Of a stretch of 64,000 nt of DNA, positions 22,950 through 33,750 are shown piece by piece. The stretch's first letter is position 1. Every line of letters starts with the position of its first letter. Below the pieces are notes generated by a model. That model was given only the letters and a program-made list of their open reading frames with translations. It had not been told where the DNA came from and did no database searches. Both the position numbers and the translations under genes were made by a program. Source of the DNA: Phytoseiulus persimilis (lineage: Eukaryota; Arthropoda; Arachnida; Mesostigmata; Phytoseiidae); NCBI GenBank assembly GCA_037576195.1, contig CM075103.1, positions 2,666,001 to 2,730,000 of the forward strand. The letters are read 5' to 3'.

Positions 22950-24682
22950 CTCTCCTTTCCACTTTTCCGAGCCGCATGGATCCCGAGAGAACTACGTGGG
23001 GATGAAGCAGAAAACGGAAAGCTACTAATGCGTTTCGCATCAGACCTCCTTGTGCCGTTTTCGTCTTATGATGTAGCTCCCGGGCATCGCCCCCTCAATA
23101 CAAATGCAGGTACGCGCTGAGGGATACGAGAATGACCCTGGAAAAAAAGGAGAAAGAAACCCGAGACATCCACTGAACTCAATCGCCCCAGGAACTGGGT
23201 CCCATGTGATATGTATATAAAATGAAATGTAGATATCACATTTTTTTTTTTGGTATTTTTCAGAGTCGCTGTGAGAATCCCTTCGGATACCAGAGATCGC
23301 GCTGCGAGGGCTAACTCTGATTATGAGGTGTTTCCTCTAAAAACATACCTATCTCGAGCTTGTGGGAGCCGGGGAAGATATCACATTGGAGGATCAATAA
23401 ATAACCATAACCATGACAACGCTTGATTTCTCAGTTGCAGCCGAGTACGGTACAGCGACCACATCGTTCAGTTCTTGCAGTGAACTTGGGGCAAAATCCA
23501 CAAACGGTTGCTGGAACGGAACACGGGAGAACTCAGAGCAACCTCAAATAATTCATGACGGAATAGGTCATTCTAAGTCACAACAGTTGAAAGGGGCTCA
23601 TCGCAGTCAACGGCAGCCGATTCATCCGACAGCTGCCGCAGGTCATTCCCGTTCAGCCGATATCAATGCCTCGAAACCCATAGTAGGCCATGTCTGAGAA
23701 GCAAAGACCAACTCTCCAATGAAGGACTACACGCGGGGTGGCCTGAGGACGATTCGGTGCTGGATGGAGACGTTGCGATACGTCTCCTTTTGACTCGTCG
23801 TGTCCGGAGCTGGCTCTAACAAACTTTTGAATTCGGAAACGTCAGTGGTGATGCTTCAGGAGTGTTTGCGTCCCTTCCCGATTCAATCGACCAATTTCAA
23901 CAAGAATCAGCTGGGGCGATCAAGCCAACAATTAGAGAAACGATCGCTATCTTCCTCACGAAACTCAACTCAAGTTCCACAAAATGGCTGAATGCTCAAG
24001 GATCGAATCCGGGTGAAATCCTGATGCGCAGTTTCCCGAGAAGGAGTCGAAGAGATCCGATTCCGACCACAGCTGCTTTGGATAACGAGGGAAACGATCC
24101 GCGAAGTTGTAGTTCGATAATGTGCCGATCGCTCTGAATAAACACGCCGGAGCGTTGCCGTTGATGGAACGCTCATTTCTGGGGCATTCGTCGGGAAAGT
24201 GCGCGCGGCATGCCATTGTTGCCACGGCACGTTCGCTTACGCACTCTTGGAGCAGTAGACTCCGCGCGCCAGCAGCAGCTCATCCGATTAGTTTGGCTGC
24301 CGGTTCGAGAAGACGCCGTAGCTTTAGTTCGATGTTCAGCCGCGCGCATCGCCTCCGAATAAATGTTCATACCAGGAGTTCGGAGGAGGACGCGAGTCTG
24401 ACATTCGGTGTCGCCCGAGCGAACTCGATGAATAAATAACGCGATCGAGGCACTGGAGGGCCAGAAACGACCCTCCGAATTCAGGAACACACTACGGAGG
24501 AGCGCTGCCACACTGCCTGACAAGACCGTGCGGCGGAACTGACAGGAAGATGACCCTGGAAACGGAGCGGCACAACGGGGCACACGGCGTTGATGAGAGA
24601 CTATTGATGACCGCGTCGCGTCGCGGAATTTCCTTCAGGTTCCATAAGGTCCTCCATTTTGTCCAGAGGTCGAAAGCAACGC
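22950..24682. other. No supported gene; one small hairpin
   Basis: A 9-bp inverted repeat, ATGTGATAT with ATATCACAT, encloses an AT-rich 20-nt loop near 23204-23241 and is followed by a T run. A strong minus donor (GATAG/GTATGT, 23345) has no convincing partner exon. Confidence 0.35.
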
Positions 24683-25270
24683 ATGCCTGCCTTTGTGATC
24701 TTGTTGTTCCTCTCCTTGAGCAAGGTCACTTCCTGCGGAGTTGTCGCAGGATACGAGCTCGCGTTTCGGCCTCGGTTCGTTCTTCAGGTGTTCGCTTCTT
24801 TCCAGGACGCTCCCCCGGTTTCTCGTTCGTGCTCGTTGATCCAGGCCCCGACCTTTTCGTCCCGCATCGCCGGCTCGACAGACCGACCAGACAGTCGACA
24901 GACAGTCGTAGATGGTGGAAACAGAGACGGAACGATCCAAGCGAGTGACAACCACACTGCGACTCGTAAACCTCGTGATTTGATGACGGCTTCCTCTCGG
25001 ATCATATTTACTGCGAGCCGTGGCTGCTACTTGTTAAACGCAAGTCGGAGGGAACGGCGCGGAATCGAATCGGAAGAGAGGAAGGGACGCGTGCCAGCGG
25101 CCGGGATGAGCCCGACGTTGTCGCAAAGGAGCCGCGGCTCATTGTCGATGTCGGCGGCGGCGACGGGAAAAAGAGAACAGCGGAAAGGAAGAATTTGTTC
25201 TGCTCAGTCCCTATTTATTAGGCGTGTCACGTGCGAACAAGCTCTCAATTCGATTAGATTGACTTGTTAA
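24683..25270 (+). CDS. ORF with signal-peptide-like N-terminus
   Basis: From a true ATG at 24683 the frame runs 195 codons to TAA. The first residues MPAFVILLFLSLSKVTSCGV resemble a secretory signal. The rest is Ser/Arg/Thr rich without a domain, and the last third is basic. No splice site is required. The opposite strand has several open frames, including a stretch after an acceptor-like CAACTCCGCAG that reads EVTLLKERNKITKAGMRCF to a stop, so a minus-strand gene is an alternative. The hydrophobic start may be the antisense image of a charged minus-strand exon. Function unknown. Confidence 0.28.
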   Translation: MPAFVILLFLSLSKVTSCGVVAGYELAFRPRFVLQVFASFQDAPPVSRSCSLIQAPTFSSRIAGSTDRPDSRQTVVDGGNRDGTIQASDNHTATRKPRDLMTASSRIIFTASRGCYLLNASRRERRGIESEERKGRVPAAGMSPTLSQRSRGSLSMSAAATGKREQRKGRICSAQSLFIRRVTCEQALNSIRLTC

Positions 25271-26206
25271 AGAAAAGGTCTCGCTCATTCGTGGAGCCCC
25301 GTTCCTCGGAAGGGTCGCAACCCACACTTCACTTGTGCTGTCCCCTGGCTAAGTAGGACGACAAGGACCAAACGGAACGCTTGCGAGGAGGGTCGGGGCG
25401 GTGCGCTGCACTTTTTACCGATGACAATGAGGGGACAAGTCGGCCGACGCATCGAATGTAGTGGGGAACTTCACCCTGCTCCCCTGACCAAACGCGCAAA
25501 GCAACAGACCGGGGCTCAGCCCGAGCCTCGGTCTGTGAATAATTGGTGTTCCGTTCTTTTTGACTGAGTCAAAGATTCAGCGGTGAGGCAAAACCGCCTC
25601 GGACGCATTGAGAAAGCGCGCTGCTCGCGGATTCCGATTCTCCGTTGGAATCAGGAGCTCTTCCGAGCTTGGACTCCTGAGTGCCTCCCCTGAGATTTAC
25701 CGCCTCTTCCCCGAACATCATGGATGGAGAAACATGAAACTGGTGAGCATCAACTTTTGAATTCAATACCAACTTCGGGAGCGCCGTTCTCCCGCGTCGA
25801 GTCACAAGCAACTCGACACGGATGACAGGCTCATTCGAAACTCCACTGCTTGCCAACGCTCCCAGGATTTTTCTCCTGCGTTCGCCACAGAGAAAGGAGA
25901 CGGAGGCTTCTCCGGTTTTGGGAGACCTTCATCGAAAAGCACTCAAATCGAGAGGGCCACCAGACTTGGCGCAACCATTCCAGCCATGAACAGAGTGCAC
26001 TCCACGACTCGAGGGCCCACCTGTTCCTTTCTCAAACCTCCTAGAAACGCCCGTTTATCGAAAGGTACCCTGTTACTGGAGACAGTATACCGTTTCGTGA
26101 TATCCATCTGCGGCAGGAGAATGCGCTTGTATCTCTTCCCCGCGTCACACGGAGTTCTCACCCATTAACAACAGCATATCAGTTGGAGAGAGCATAGTAC
26201 AGTAAA
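25271..26206. other. No supported gene
   Basis: Only short frames, no paired splice sites. A GC-rich palindromic patch (GGGGCTCAGCCCGAGCCTCGG) lies near 25511-25532. Confidence 0.35.
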
Positions 26207-26241
26207 CCCCCGTTACAGTAGACTCGAAGGGACCGGCGAGC
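26203..26241 (+). mobile_element. Solitary pogo/Tigger-like terminus
   Basis: TA followed by CAGTAAACCCCCGTTACAGT and then AGACTCGAAGGGACCGG resembles the terminal inverted repeats of pogo/Tigger-type Tc1-mariner elements (CAGTnnAACCnnCGTTA pattern, TA target). No matching inverted end was found nearby, so this would be a truncated relic. Confidence 0.35.
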
Positions 26242-26876
26242 GGACTTCGACGTCGAAGCCTCAAAACGAATAAAAAGTGTCCCCGGAGTGTGCTGGATGT
26301 TCGGGAGGACCTGGATTGATACCTCGACTCAATTTTCCGGCGCATGCGTCGCTCTCTCCCGATGAGCTCATCTCCGCAACGGCATGTTGAGCGAGATATC
26401 ATGGCCTCCAAGTTAGGCTATAGATAACTCTGCGAACGAGATAATACTCCCCGAATATCAGCAGCCCAAGCTAGACCTGATCGACTTTTTCTCCACGTCG
26501 AATTTCCGACTTCTCCGCTAGGTTCTATCTCAGCGCAAATCGCGTAGAAAGAAAGATGCTACCCAGGTTGGCCGTGGCTGGGGAGCCGTATTGAGTTGAG
26601 CATGAATTCGCTGGTTTCGGAAGCTGGCCGAGAGGAGCCCCAAGTCCTGAAAGAACTCTCTCGCTCCACGAATGCGTAGACAATTCGTTTCGGGTTCAAC
26701 TCAATCAATTCTCCCAGATCGCTGAATGATTGCTCGTTTGCCACACAGCGGACAGCGGTGTCATTATACACCGAACGTTGCACGCCGCGTTCTCGCGAGT
26801 GTTTGTGGGCGAAGCGGAGAGCGCCAGGTATTCGCTGCAACGGCCGAGCAGGAAGGGAAGAAGGAAGCTGCTGCAG

Positions 26877-27420
26877 TCACCGCGGCATCATCATATGGAG
26901 GGAAAGCTCGGCTATTTTAAAGCTATAATTCACCCTGAAGGCTCCCCCGCAGCCGAATGGGGTGGAGGCCTGCGCGATAACTGTGGCTACCCGGAAGTCT
27001 AACGGCGTTTGAACGGAAACGCCCTTGATGGTGCTTGTGAATCTTCGGGGCGGCCCCTCCGCTCGATTCCCGTCCACCCCGAAGCGCCCCCCCCCCCCCT
27101 CCACCCTCCTCCTCATCTTCCACATGTCTCTGCCCGAGGCAACAGGGTTTGCAACAACCTTCGCCTCATGATGGCAACGAACGTTTTTACCCCGCCGCTT
27201 CTTGGTGGGTGCGTTGCTGCTGCTGCTGCCACTGTAACTGCAACGGTTTGCTGAAGGCCAAATCATTGCTGTGGCTGAGCGAGGCTTCTACGTTTCCATG
27301 GATGCCGTTTGTTGACTTGGAGGAGAAACAACTGTGCCCATCGCTTCCTGGGACCGACGCAGAGAGTTGGTACTTACTGTACGCTCCCGTCCTGGAGGTC
27401 ATCTTGAATGTTGGTCGCAT
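26877..27420 (-). CDS. Two-exon protein with a Gln run and Gly run
   Basis: A true ATG at 27420 opens exon 1 (27420-27191, 76 codons plus two bases). It is Ser/Gln rich, beginning MRPTFKMTSRTGAYSKYQLS and containing WQQQQQRTHQEAAG, and ends at donor GGCGG/GGTAAAA in phase 2. A 61-nt intron ends at acceptor TTGCCTCGGGCAG. Exon 2 (27129-26877) continues in phase for 83 codons, DMWKMRRRVEGGGGRF..., to TGA. The product is about 160 residues, basic, without a signal peptide. The Gly4 segment is encoded by a 13-nt G homopolymer (C run on plus, 27087-27099), so slippage would shift the frame. Gln-rich runs are common in transcriptional regulators, but no DNA-binding domain is visible. Confidence 0.45.
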
Positions 27421-30400
27421 GGAGACCGGAAACGAAAAGTTTCCACTCGCTAAGGACTCAAACAGTGTTTACTCACTCATTTGTGCGGGAGTATTTGTGG
27501 AGCCCAGGGGATATATTGGTGGATAAACAGCCGCGTGGACTTGTGCCGGAAGCAGAGCATGCATAGGGCCGGCGTAGATCGTCTTTCTCTCACTGAACTC
27601 GGGTTCTGAGCTATCAGAGAGCTAGAGGCGGCTTTCCCGAAGAAATTTTCAGGATCTGGGCCACGAATTTCGGAATTGGATCGCGATCATACCATGTGAA
27701 AACAACTCAACAAATAGACTTTCTCCGGTCGCGTTGGCACGCCACGAGATAACAATGTTCCGAAAGTTCCCGAGGGTTGAAATGCTCGCAACTCGCTACG
27801 GTCGGCGTGAAAACAAATGCAGAGGGCGTCGCCTACCCGGTATTTATATACTCGCGGGGGAACTCTCTCGGAGCTTCGATGGAATGCGATAGTGCCGTCA
27901 AACGTCGGGCATTTTGTACAGCGGCCGAAGAGGGGAAGCTTCCCGGAGGAACGGATTGCGCCGAAGTTGGAAAACGAAGTTCCGCACCCCTCCACCCCTC
28001 CCCTAGATTGAGCCGGGCTGTGGTCATGGGGATCGTGAAGGATGATTTGGAAGCTGATTTAGCCGAACACGAACCTGCTGCGGACTCACTCGGAATCTCC
28101 TACGAGCAAGGCCGCCGAGAATGAGCTTCGAAAACGCAATGACTAGAACCACGAGGCGGCGTTGCCAGAGAACAAGATAGCGGGACGAGCATGACAAGAA
28201 TTGGCGAGCGAACTGGCGCGGAGACCAGAGAGAGAGATAGTGCGCGAGTCGGTGACTTCGGACCACGGAAAGGAGGGAAAGACGTTGGCAGGGAAAGACG
28301 ACGACGGGAGAGCCGAACAAACGGAAGAAATGAGAGCAAGGTAAAGAGGTAATGTCTTTAGCAAAGCTTTGACATCGTGATCCACCTGATTTATAGGCGA
28401 CGCTGACACCGGCATCCATCAGGAAGCCTGTGAGCAGAGACGAAGAAAGAACTGCTTTGCTTCTGCAGTAAGGCTGACGGACTCGTTGCTGGGCCAGCCG
28501 GCTAGCCTCACGAGAACTCAGGGGCCGAAGGAGAAGAAGAACGAAAGCTTTATCTCGCTTCTGCATCGCTGCACATCCGAAGGCCAACAGCACCGAATGA
28601 GGGGGGGAGGGCGAGCAAAGAGATGCCAATCGCTCTGCTTTCAACGTGTCAACCGACCAACCAGCGAACGAACGGAGGGGGGCGACCGGCTGGCCGGCCG
28701 GTCTGAGTCGAGGCCCCGCAGCAGAGAGGACTCGGTAGACAGATCAACAGCACGCCCGAGCCCCGTCGGAGAAGTCAACCAGCCAACAAACCCTACCAAC
28801 AAGCAAGCCGTTCCCGCGTCCAGCCCGCTGGACGACAGCCCCCCGCGCCCGTGTAAGAGACGAGAGTCATCCTCACACTAGAGGAGACACACAGTAGCCT
28901 GATAGAGCTGCCGAACCGAAAGGAAGATGACCTTCGACCTCGTCCATCATTCCCATCACTACAAGATGTCTCGTTGACGCAGAGCGCGCTCCCACCTCCC
29001 ATCCAGAGGGAATCCGCTGGCAGTAAATGCTTAGGTGAACTCTCCGAAGTTCGATATCGATGGCATGCCGTTCGTGAAGTTTGTCGACCTCGCGAGTCGA
29101 TTTGGATTCGATGCACGAATGGAATTCTCGTCGACCTCCGAGGCCGAGATTCCTCCAACATACCTATTGAATCTCGACCCCGTGCCCCGTCGCAGAGGAT
29201 CTCCACCGACATCTAGACGTCCCCTCTTCTGGCAACTCGTGGCAACCTCTCGATTCCCCACCAGCCGGGAGAAACGGGACAGAAAACCAGGAGAGCGAAT
29301 CAGAAGTCTTTCCTTTGATAATGATTCTCGCCTCTGATCTGCCCTTCCGTTAATCTTTTTTTTTTTCGCTACGGCGAATGAGATTCACGTTGTAGACAAG
29401 ACTTCCACCCTGGAAACTTGTGACAAATGGAGGACTACGCTCCTATTAGAAACTTTGGTTGTCGCCGGAAAAGGTCGACTCCCGGGCGTTGGGCTGCGAA
29501 TGGCGAAGCCAGGGTCGGTCGGCCTGAGCTTATCTACCACGGCACAGCCCGAAACCGTTGGCAATTGAAGTGCTTTCATTGTTTCGCATACCGCGAATGT
29601 AATCGTAAGAGATTTCGGAACGACTTTTTCGGAACCACGGCTCGGGAACATTTGTCTAGATTCTCCGAACGAGGCTTCCCACGCTGTTCGGAGTCATCTC
29701 CATTCAGGAGAGACTTGCCCGGGCAGCAATGCGTGCCGTACCTCGTTAGGCATCCACGACTTACGAAACTCTAGCACTTTCACCCTCGCTTGATAGCATT
29801 TTCTTCTTGATTCAGAGGGTTGAATGAAATCTGTCGATGCGGTAGAATGAGACGAAGTACTCCACAGAAACTGAGCCGTTCCCTGATTGCATTGTGAAAG
29901 CAGGTGGATTTGGAAAGCTCGTTGAGCTCGTAACCTCGATGCGTTCTCGATGTGTCCGAGGCGTGCGCAGAGGTGATCACTGCGAATCAGAGCTCCTCGG
30001 CCTCGCGCCCTTTTCTCCGGAGCAGCCGCCGCTGCGATCTGAGGGAAAATGTCCGCTATTCAAGCATTGAAACTGCTGGTCTTCTCCTTTGTCGTTAGGC
30101 GAGGCTCGCTGATATCCTCCTGAGTGTCGGTCCGTACATTTTCCGCCAAGGACGACTACTTGAAAAGTTGGGCGGAACGATTTGCCTCGCTCGGAAGCCC
30201 CGCCGCGATTCGCAGCAACAGTTTCCCGTCAGGTGGCGCCGTTTTCTCTTCTCAACTCAAGAATCAAAGAGAACTCCATGAACTGAATGAATGATCGGGA
30301 CAACTTTCGTTGGAGAATAGCTGCTCGTAACGGCAACCGAGCCCAACCGAAGCTCGGGCTCCCCAGACAGAAGGATTCGACAGGGTCGCCTCCCAGAACG

Positions 30401-30931
30401 CTTCGCAATGATGTTTATGTTTCTGAGCGGATCAGCAAGAGGACTCAAAACTCCTGAGCTTCGACTGCTCCCATAACGACGGCGGCTGTTGCCGTGTCAA
30501 AATCTCACTTCCTGCGAAAAACCCTCATTCTACGGGGATCATTCAACAACGAAGCCCAGAACTCTTATTCCGGACGTTCGCCGACCGACGATGCTGCGCT
30601 ATTTCATCCAATTGAGCTCATTCTAGAGTTCCAAACTGAACTGGAAAAGTGCTTGCGCATAGGACTCGTGGATTCAGCTCACGCTTCTCGTCTGCGACAA
30701 ACTTGGAGCCAGATAATATCACACTATTTATATAAATGGAAATCAATTCATAATTTGATATTAAACTGCTGAGCTGATGCTATATTGTACCGATGAATTT
30801 GATTACCGTCATTCTCGTTCTCCTTCTTGTTGTCATGATAGGGTCTCGAACGACTCTGAACTTCGATTCATTGACTTCGGATGTGACTCCGTGTTCGATA
30901 TGAAAAGCGTCGTCACCGAATCCACGAGACT
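27421..30931. other. No well-supported gene
   Basis: Several frames on both strands. Near 29.04-29.34 kb a plus frame (SPKFDIDGMPFVKFVDLASR...) competes with a minus exon ending at the strong donor TTCAATAG/GTATGTTG (29160). At 28.02-28.64 kb a 206-codon minus frame is open but has no true start or motif. An AT-rich patch with few stops lies at 30.72-30.77 kb. Confidence 0.35.
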
Positions 30932-31189
30932 GTGCGAGCGCATGCAGAGATTCCTTTGGTGGATTTGGAGACTTTCTTGCGAGCAGACCATTCTCCGGCT
31001 CTTCCAACAGATAGGAGTTCGGTTCTATTAAGCGACGAAGTCGTCCAATTTGAATTTAAATTCTCCGCAGCCGCCAGGTGGTTCGGTAGCAAGCCACCGG
31101 CGGCCGACTTAAGCTTTCCTAGTGATGGTAGCGGCAGCACCGGTCGTGGTGGCGGTGGTAGTGCCGGTGGTAGTCGTCGTTGGGGCTAA
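30932..31189 (+). CDS. Candidate exon with Gly/Ser-rich tail
   Basis: An 85-codon plus frame (from GTG) containing PLVDLETFLRADHSPALP and SDEVVQFEFKF, ending in a Gly/Ser tract encoded by an imperfect GGT trinucleotide repeat (about 31121-31182). On the minus strand the same repeat gives a Thr tract in a 65-codon frame. There is no start ATG or acceptor I can defend. Confidence 0.2.
   Translation: MRAHAEIPLVDLETFLRADHSPALPTDRSSVLLSDEVVQFEFKFSAAARWFGSKPPAADLSFPSDGSGSTGRGGGGSAGGSRRWG
31121..31182. repeat. Imperfect GGT/GGC trinucleotide repeat
   Basis: Interrupted GGT units (for example GGTCGTGGTGGCGGTGGTAG) over about 60 nt. Confidence 0.6.
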
Positions 31190-32070
31190 TAAGGCTTTCA
31201 AGTGAACATTAATATCAAGCAGGCAGGGACGAATGAACGAACGAGCGTACCGTCCGACGAACTCCTTCCCCAGCCTTTCTTCCGACGAAACAAAAAGGCA
31301 AACCACTCGTTTCCTTGAAGAATTTTAGTCTCGCTGCTTCTACTGCTAAGGAACAATCATTAGCGGAGGGGCGAACCGCCAGCAGGAGAGGAGAAAAGCC
31401 CGAAAGCTCCCACCGCGGTGAGCCCGCAACTTGATAGATCAAATATTCCACTGAACGAGCACCCAAACTCCGCGATGCCTGTTGCACAACTCAACGTTTC
31501 AGCCGCTTATCTCGTGCGAGGTCGTTGCGAAAGGCTGTGCGCGGGAAACGCAGCGATCCGCAAGAGGAGGATTGCAACCGAATAAGCGACGAGAAAACAC
31601 TGTTGAAGACTCTCCGACTGTGTAGCCGGACGAAGTGACGTCACTCCGCGACGCTTCCCAAATTCTTGGAGTCGCCAGAGAATTATGATGGAATTGGCCG
31701 CCATCCGCGGACGATACATCGTGATCCGAAAGCACCGATCCTCGTCTGTTAGCGCAGCCCGCTCTCGGCTTGTTTCCGTTGAACGGGTTCCCCGTCTTGA
31801 TGAAGGTCGAACGCGGTTCGAAGTCCGAGAAACTGCGCATTCCGATTCCTCTATTCAAGGATAACGAGCCTGAGCCAAAATCACGGGAACTGACCCGAAA
31901 AACATCGGGATGAGCGAGACGCCGAATTTATGAGTGGGCATGGGAATGTTCCTCCAAAGCATAATGAGGTCACGATAGTTCCCTTCAGGCATGTTCCGCA
32001 GACCATTCGTTAGGCTCCGTACGAAGGTTGGCTGGTCTTTCAAAGGAGGACCGGACGAGAACTATATTGG

Positions 32071-32853
32071 TCACAGCCGGGAATACCGAAAATCGGAATC
32101 ACCGGGAATGCGGAATCACGAACTTCCGAAAATCCAGAATCCCGAGAATCTAAAATGTCGAAAACCCTTCCCCATATTGAAAGGCTCGCTGGGAGGGAAC
32201 CAGGCTCCTATGTAGAGGAGCCATCAGCTATCCAAGGCAGACGATATGGGATCTGCTGGGGTCCGGACTGTGAGCCGGCAATGTACACCGAGCTCTTTGA
32301 TTCTTTGAAATCGATAACACGTAGAGATGCATATAAAAGTGCAACCCACCGGAGTTGAGATCCCCGAGCTGTGAACTTCACGCACAGCTTTCACATATCC
32401 CTTCAGGCGGAAAGCATCGAACCCGCGGTTGCAACGTCGAGTCCTGCACCGGACGCCGCGCTCTACATCTGGAGGAGCCAAGTCCGGCTCTTACGTGACA
32501 GAGCTTCATCACGCTGAAGCGACTCTCGCCCATCTCGTTCCCAGGCTCCTCGCCGGACTTCGGGATCCGAATTCCCGGAAGAACTCACCAGTGCGGCTTT
32601 CCACTGCAGCGCTTGGCTCTTCGTGTGGTCCATTCGATTGTATTCAGAAGCCTGGAAGTTGAGAGGTCGTACCATCACCTAATAGCGGGCGTCCGCATCT
32701 TTCAAGCCAACTTACAGTACAAACCCTGGCAGATGTCGTCTCGCCTGCTTCAAAAGTTTATTCTGTATTCCGGATTTCTTGGATTGCGGGTTTTCGGAGT
32801 TCCGGGATCTTGAGTTTCCCGGGTTCCAGACTCTCGGGATTCCCGGTGTATCC
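32071..32853. mobile_element. Inverted-repeat element with degenerate short-repeat arms
   Basis: The left arm (about 32077-32155) and the reverse complement of the right arm (about 32846-32768) align at roughly 70% over about 75 bp. Each arm consists of variants of CCGGGAATnCCGAAAATC. TATTGG occurs directly outside both arms (32065-32070 and 32854-32859) and may be a 6-bp target duplication. The interior (about 620 bp) has no transposase-like frame, though it contains a TATAAAAG (near 32333). This is an element of foldback or MITE type; superfamily not assigned. Confidence 0.5.
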
Positions 32854-33358
32854 TATTGGATCATTTTCCCTGGTTTGTCGTTTACAGTCGCAGATTTTCC
32901 ACTGCGGAAATTCTCGATCATCGCGCATATTAGGACGAGCGACCCCGAGGATCGAGTGGAGTTGGACCTGGACTGCAGAAGAGAGGCCAACGATGCGTCT
33001 TCCAAGATGAATGCCCTATTATGTGAAGTTGTGTTTTTATTTGTTCTGTTGATGACAGAGAAGTAGTGCATCGGTTTCTTATGCTCGACTGCTAGAGAGG
33101 GAGCCGACCCCAACTTGACATGTGAGTGAGACCATTACGAGCAGTGTCCCGGTGCAAAAACACACTTCGCTGAAGTTAGGAAGATAATTTGCCAAATGGC
33201 TCCTGGGAGAATCTGATGGATGTACGAAATGACTACTCCTCACCACTCCCCGCTGCCCAGCGTCGCGCCACACGCGTGGACTGATGAACACACTGACTGA
33301 CCAACGACGATCCATCGCGCTAATAGCAATTATCATTATTGAGCCGCTCTTCAGCAAG

Positions 33359-33366
33359 TATAAATA
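33359..33366 (+). promoter_or_regulatory. TATA box
   Basis: TATAAATA about 60 nt upstream of the ATG at 33424. Start-site spacing would put the cap near 33390. Confidence 0.35.
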
Positions 33367-33423
33367 CCTGAGGACCGATTCTCTTGTGATGCCACCGAGC
33401 TCAGAACCGGAACCAAAAAAGCC

Positions 33424-33750
33424 ATGCACACAAACACCCGACCGTGGATCCAGAAACGACATCCGCCCGCTCGAGGGATTTCGCGGAGCCCGGGAAGCTC
33501 GTCTCGGGCGACCGCTGCCCCACCTGGAAGGGACGAGCTCATCGGACCCTTCCGCCAGAAACAGCTTCCGTTTCCGCGCGGTGAGCAGGAGTCAATCTCT
33601 CCTTGTGAGTGGCCTTTTTCGAGCACCGATCGCGGATCCGGTCCCATGATCGTTGAAATGTATAAGCTGAAAAAACGTGACGAAGCTCGTACAACAATCA
33701 GGTTTGCTTTCGTGTGCTGCAGCCTGATATGGCCTCGCTCAATCCCCTGA
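33424..33750 (+). CDS. Candidate 108-residue protein below a TATA box
   Basis: The true ATG at 33424 is the first start codon expected downstream of the cap site predicted from the TATA box at 33359. The frame runs 108 codons: a basic, Pro/Arg/Ser-rich N-terminus (MHTNTRPWIQKRHPPARGIS), a central RDELIGPFRQKQLPF and a more hydrophobic C-terminus (TTIRFAFVCCSLIWPRSIP). Two donor-like sites in the interval (GCGCG/GTGAGC near 33580 and CCTT/GTGAGTGG near 33604) could shorten or extend it. A second frame from ATG 33389 overlaps. No domain recognised. Confidence 0.3.
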   Translation: MHTNTRPWIQKRHPPARGISRSPGSSSRATAAPPGRDELIGPFRQKQLPFPRGEQESISPCEWPFSSTDRGSGPMIVEMYKLKKRDEARTTIRFAFVCCSLIWPRSIP

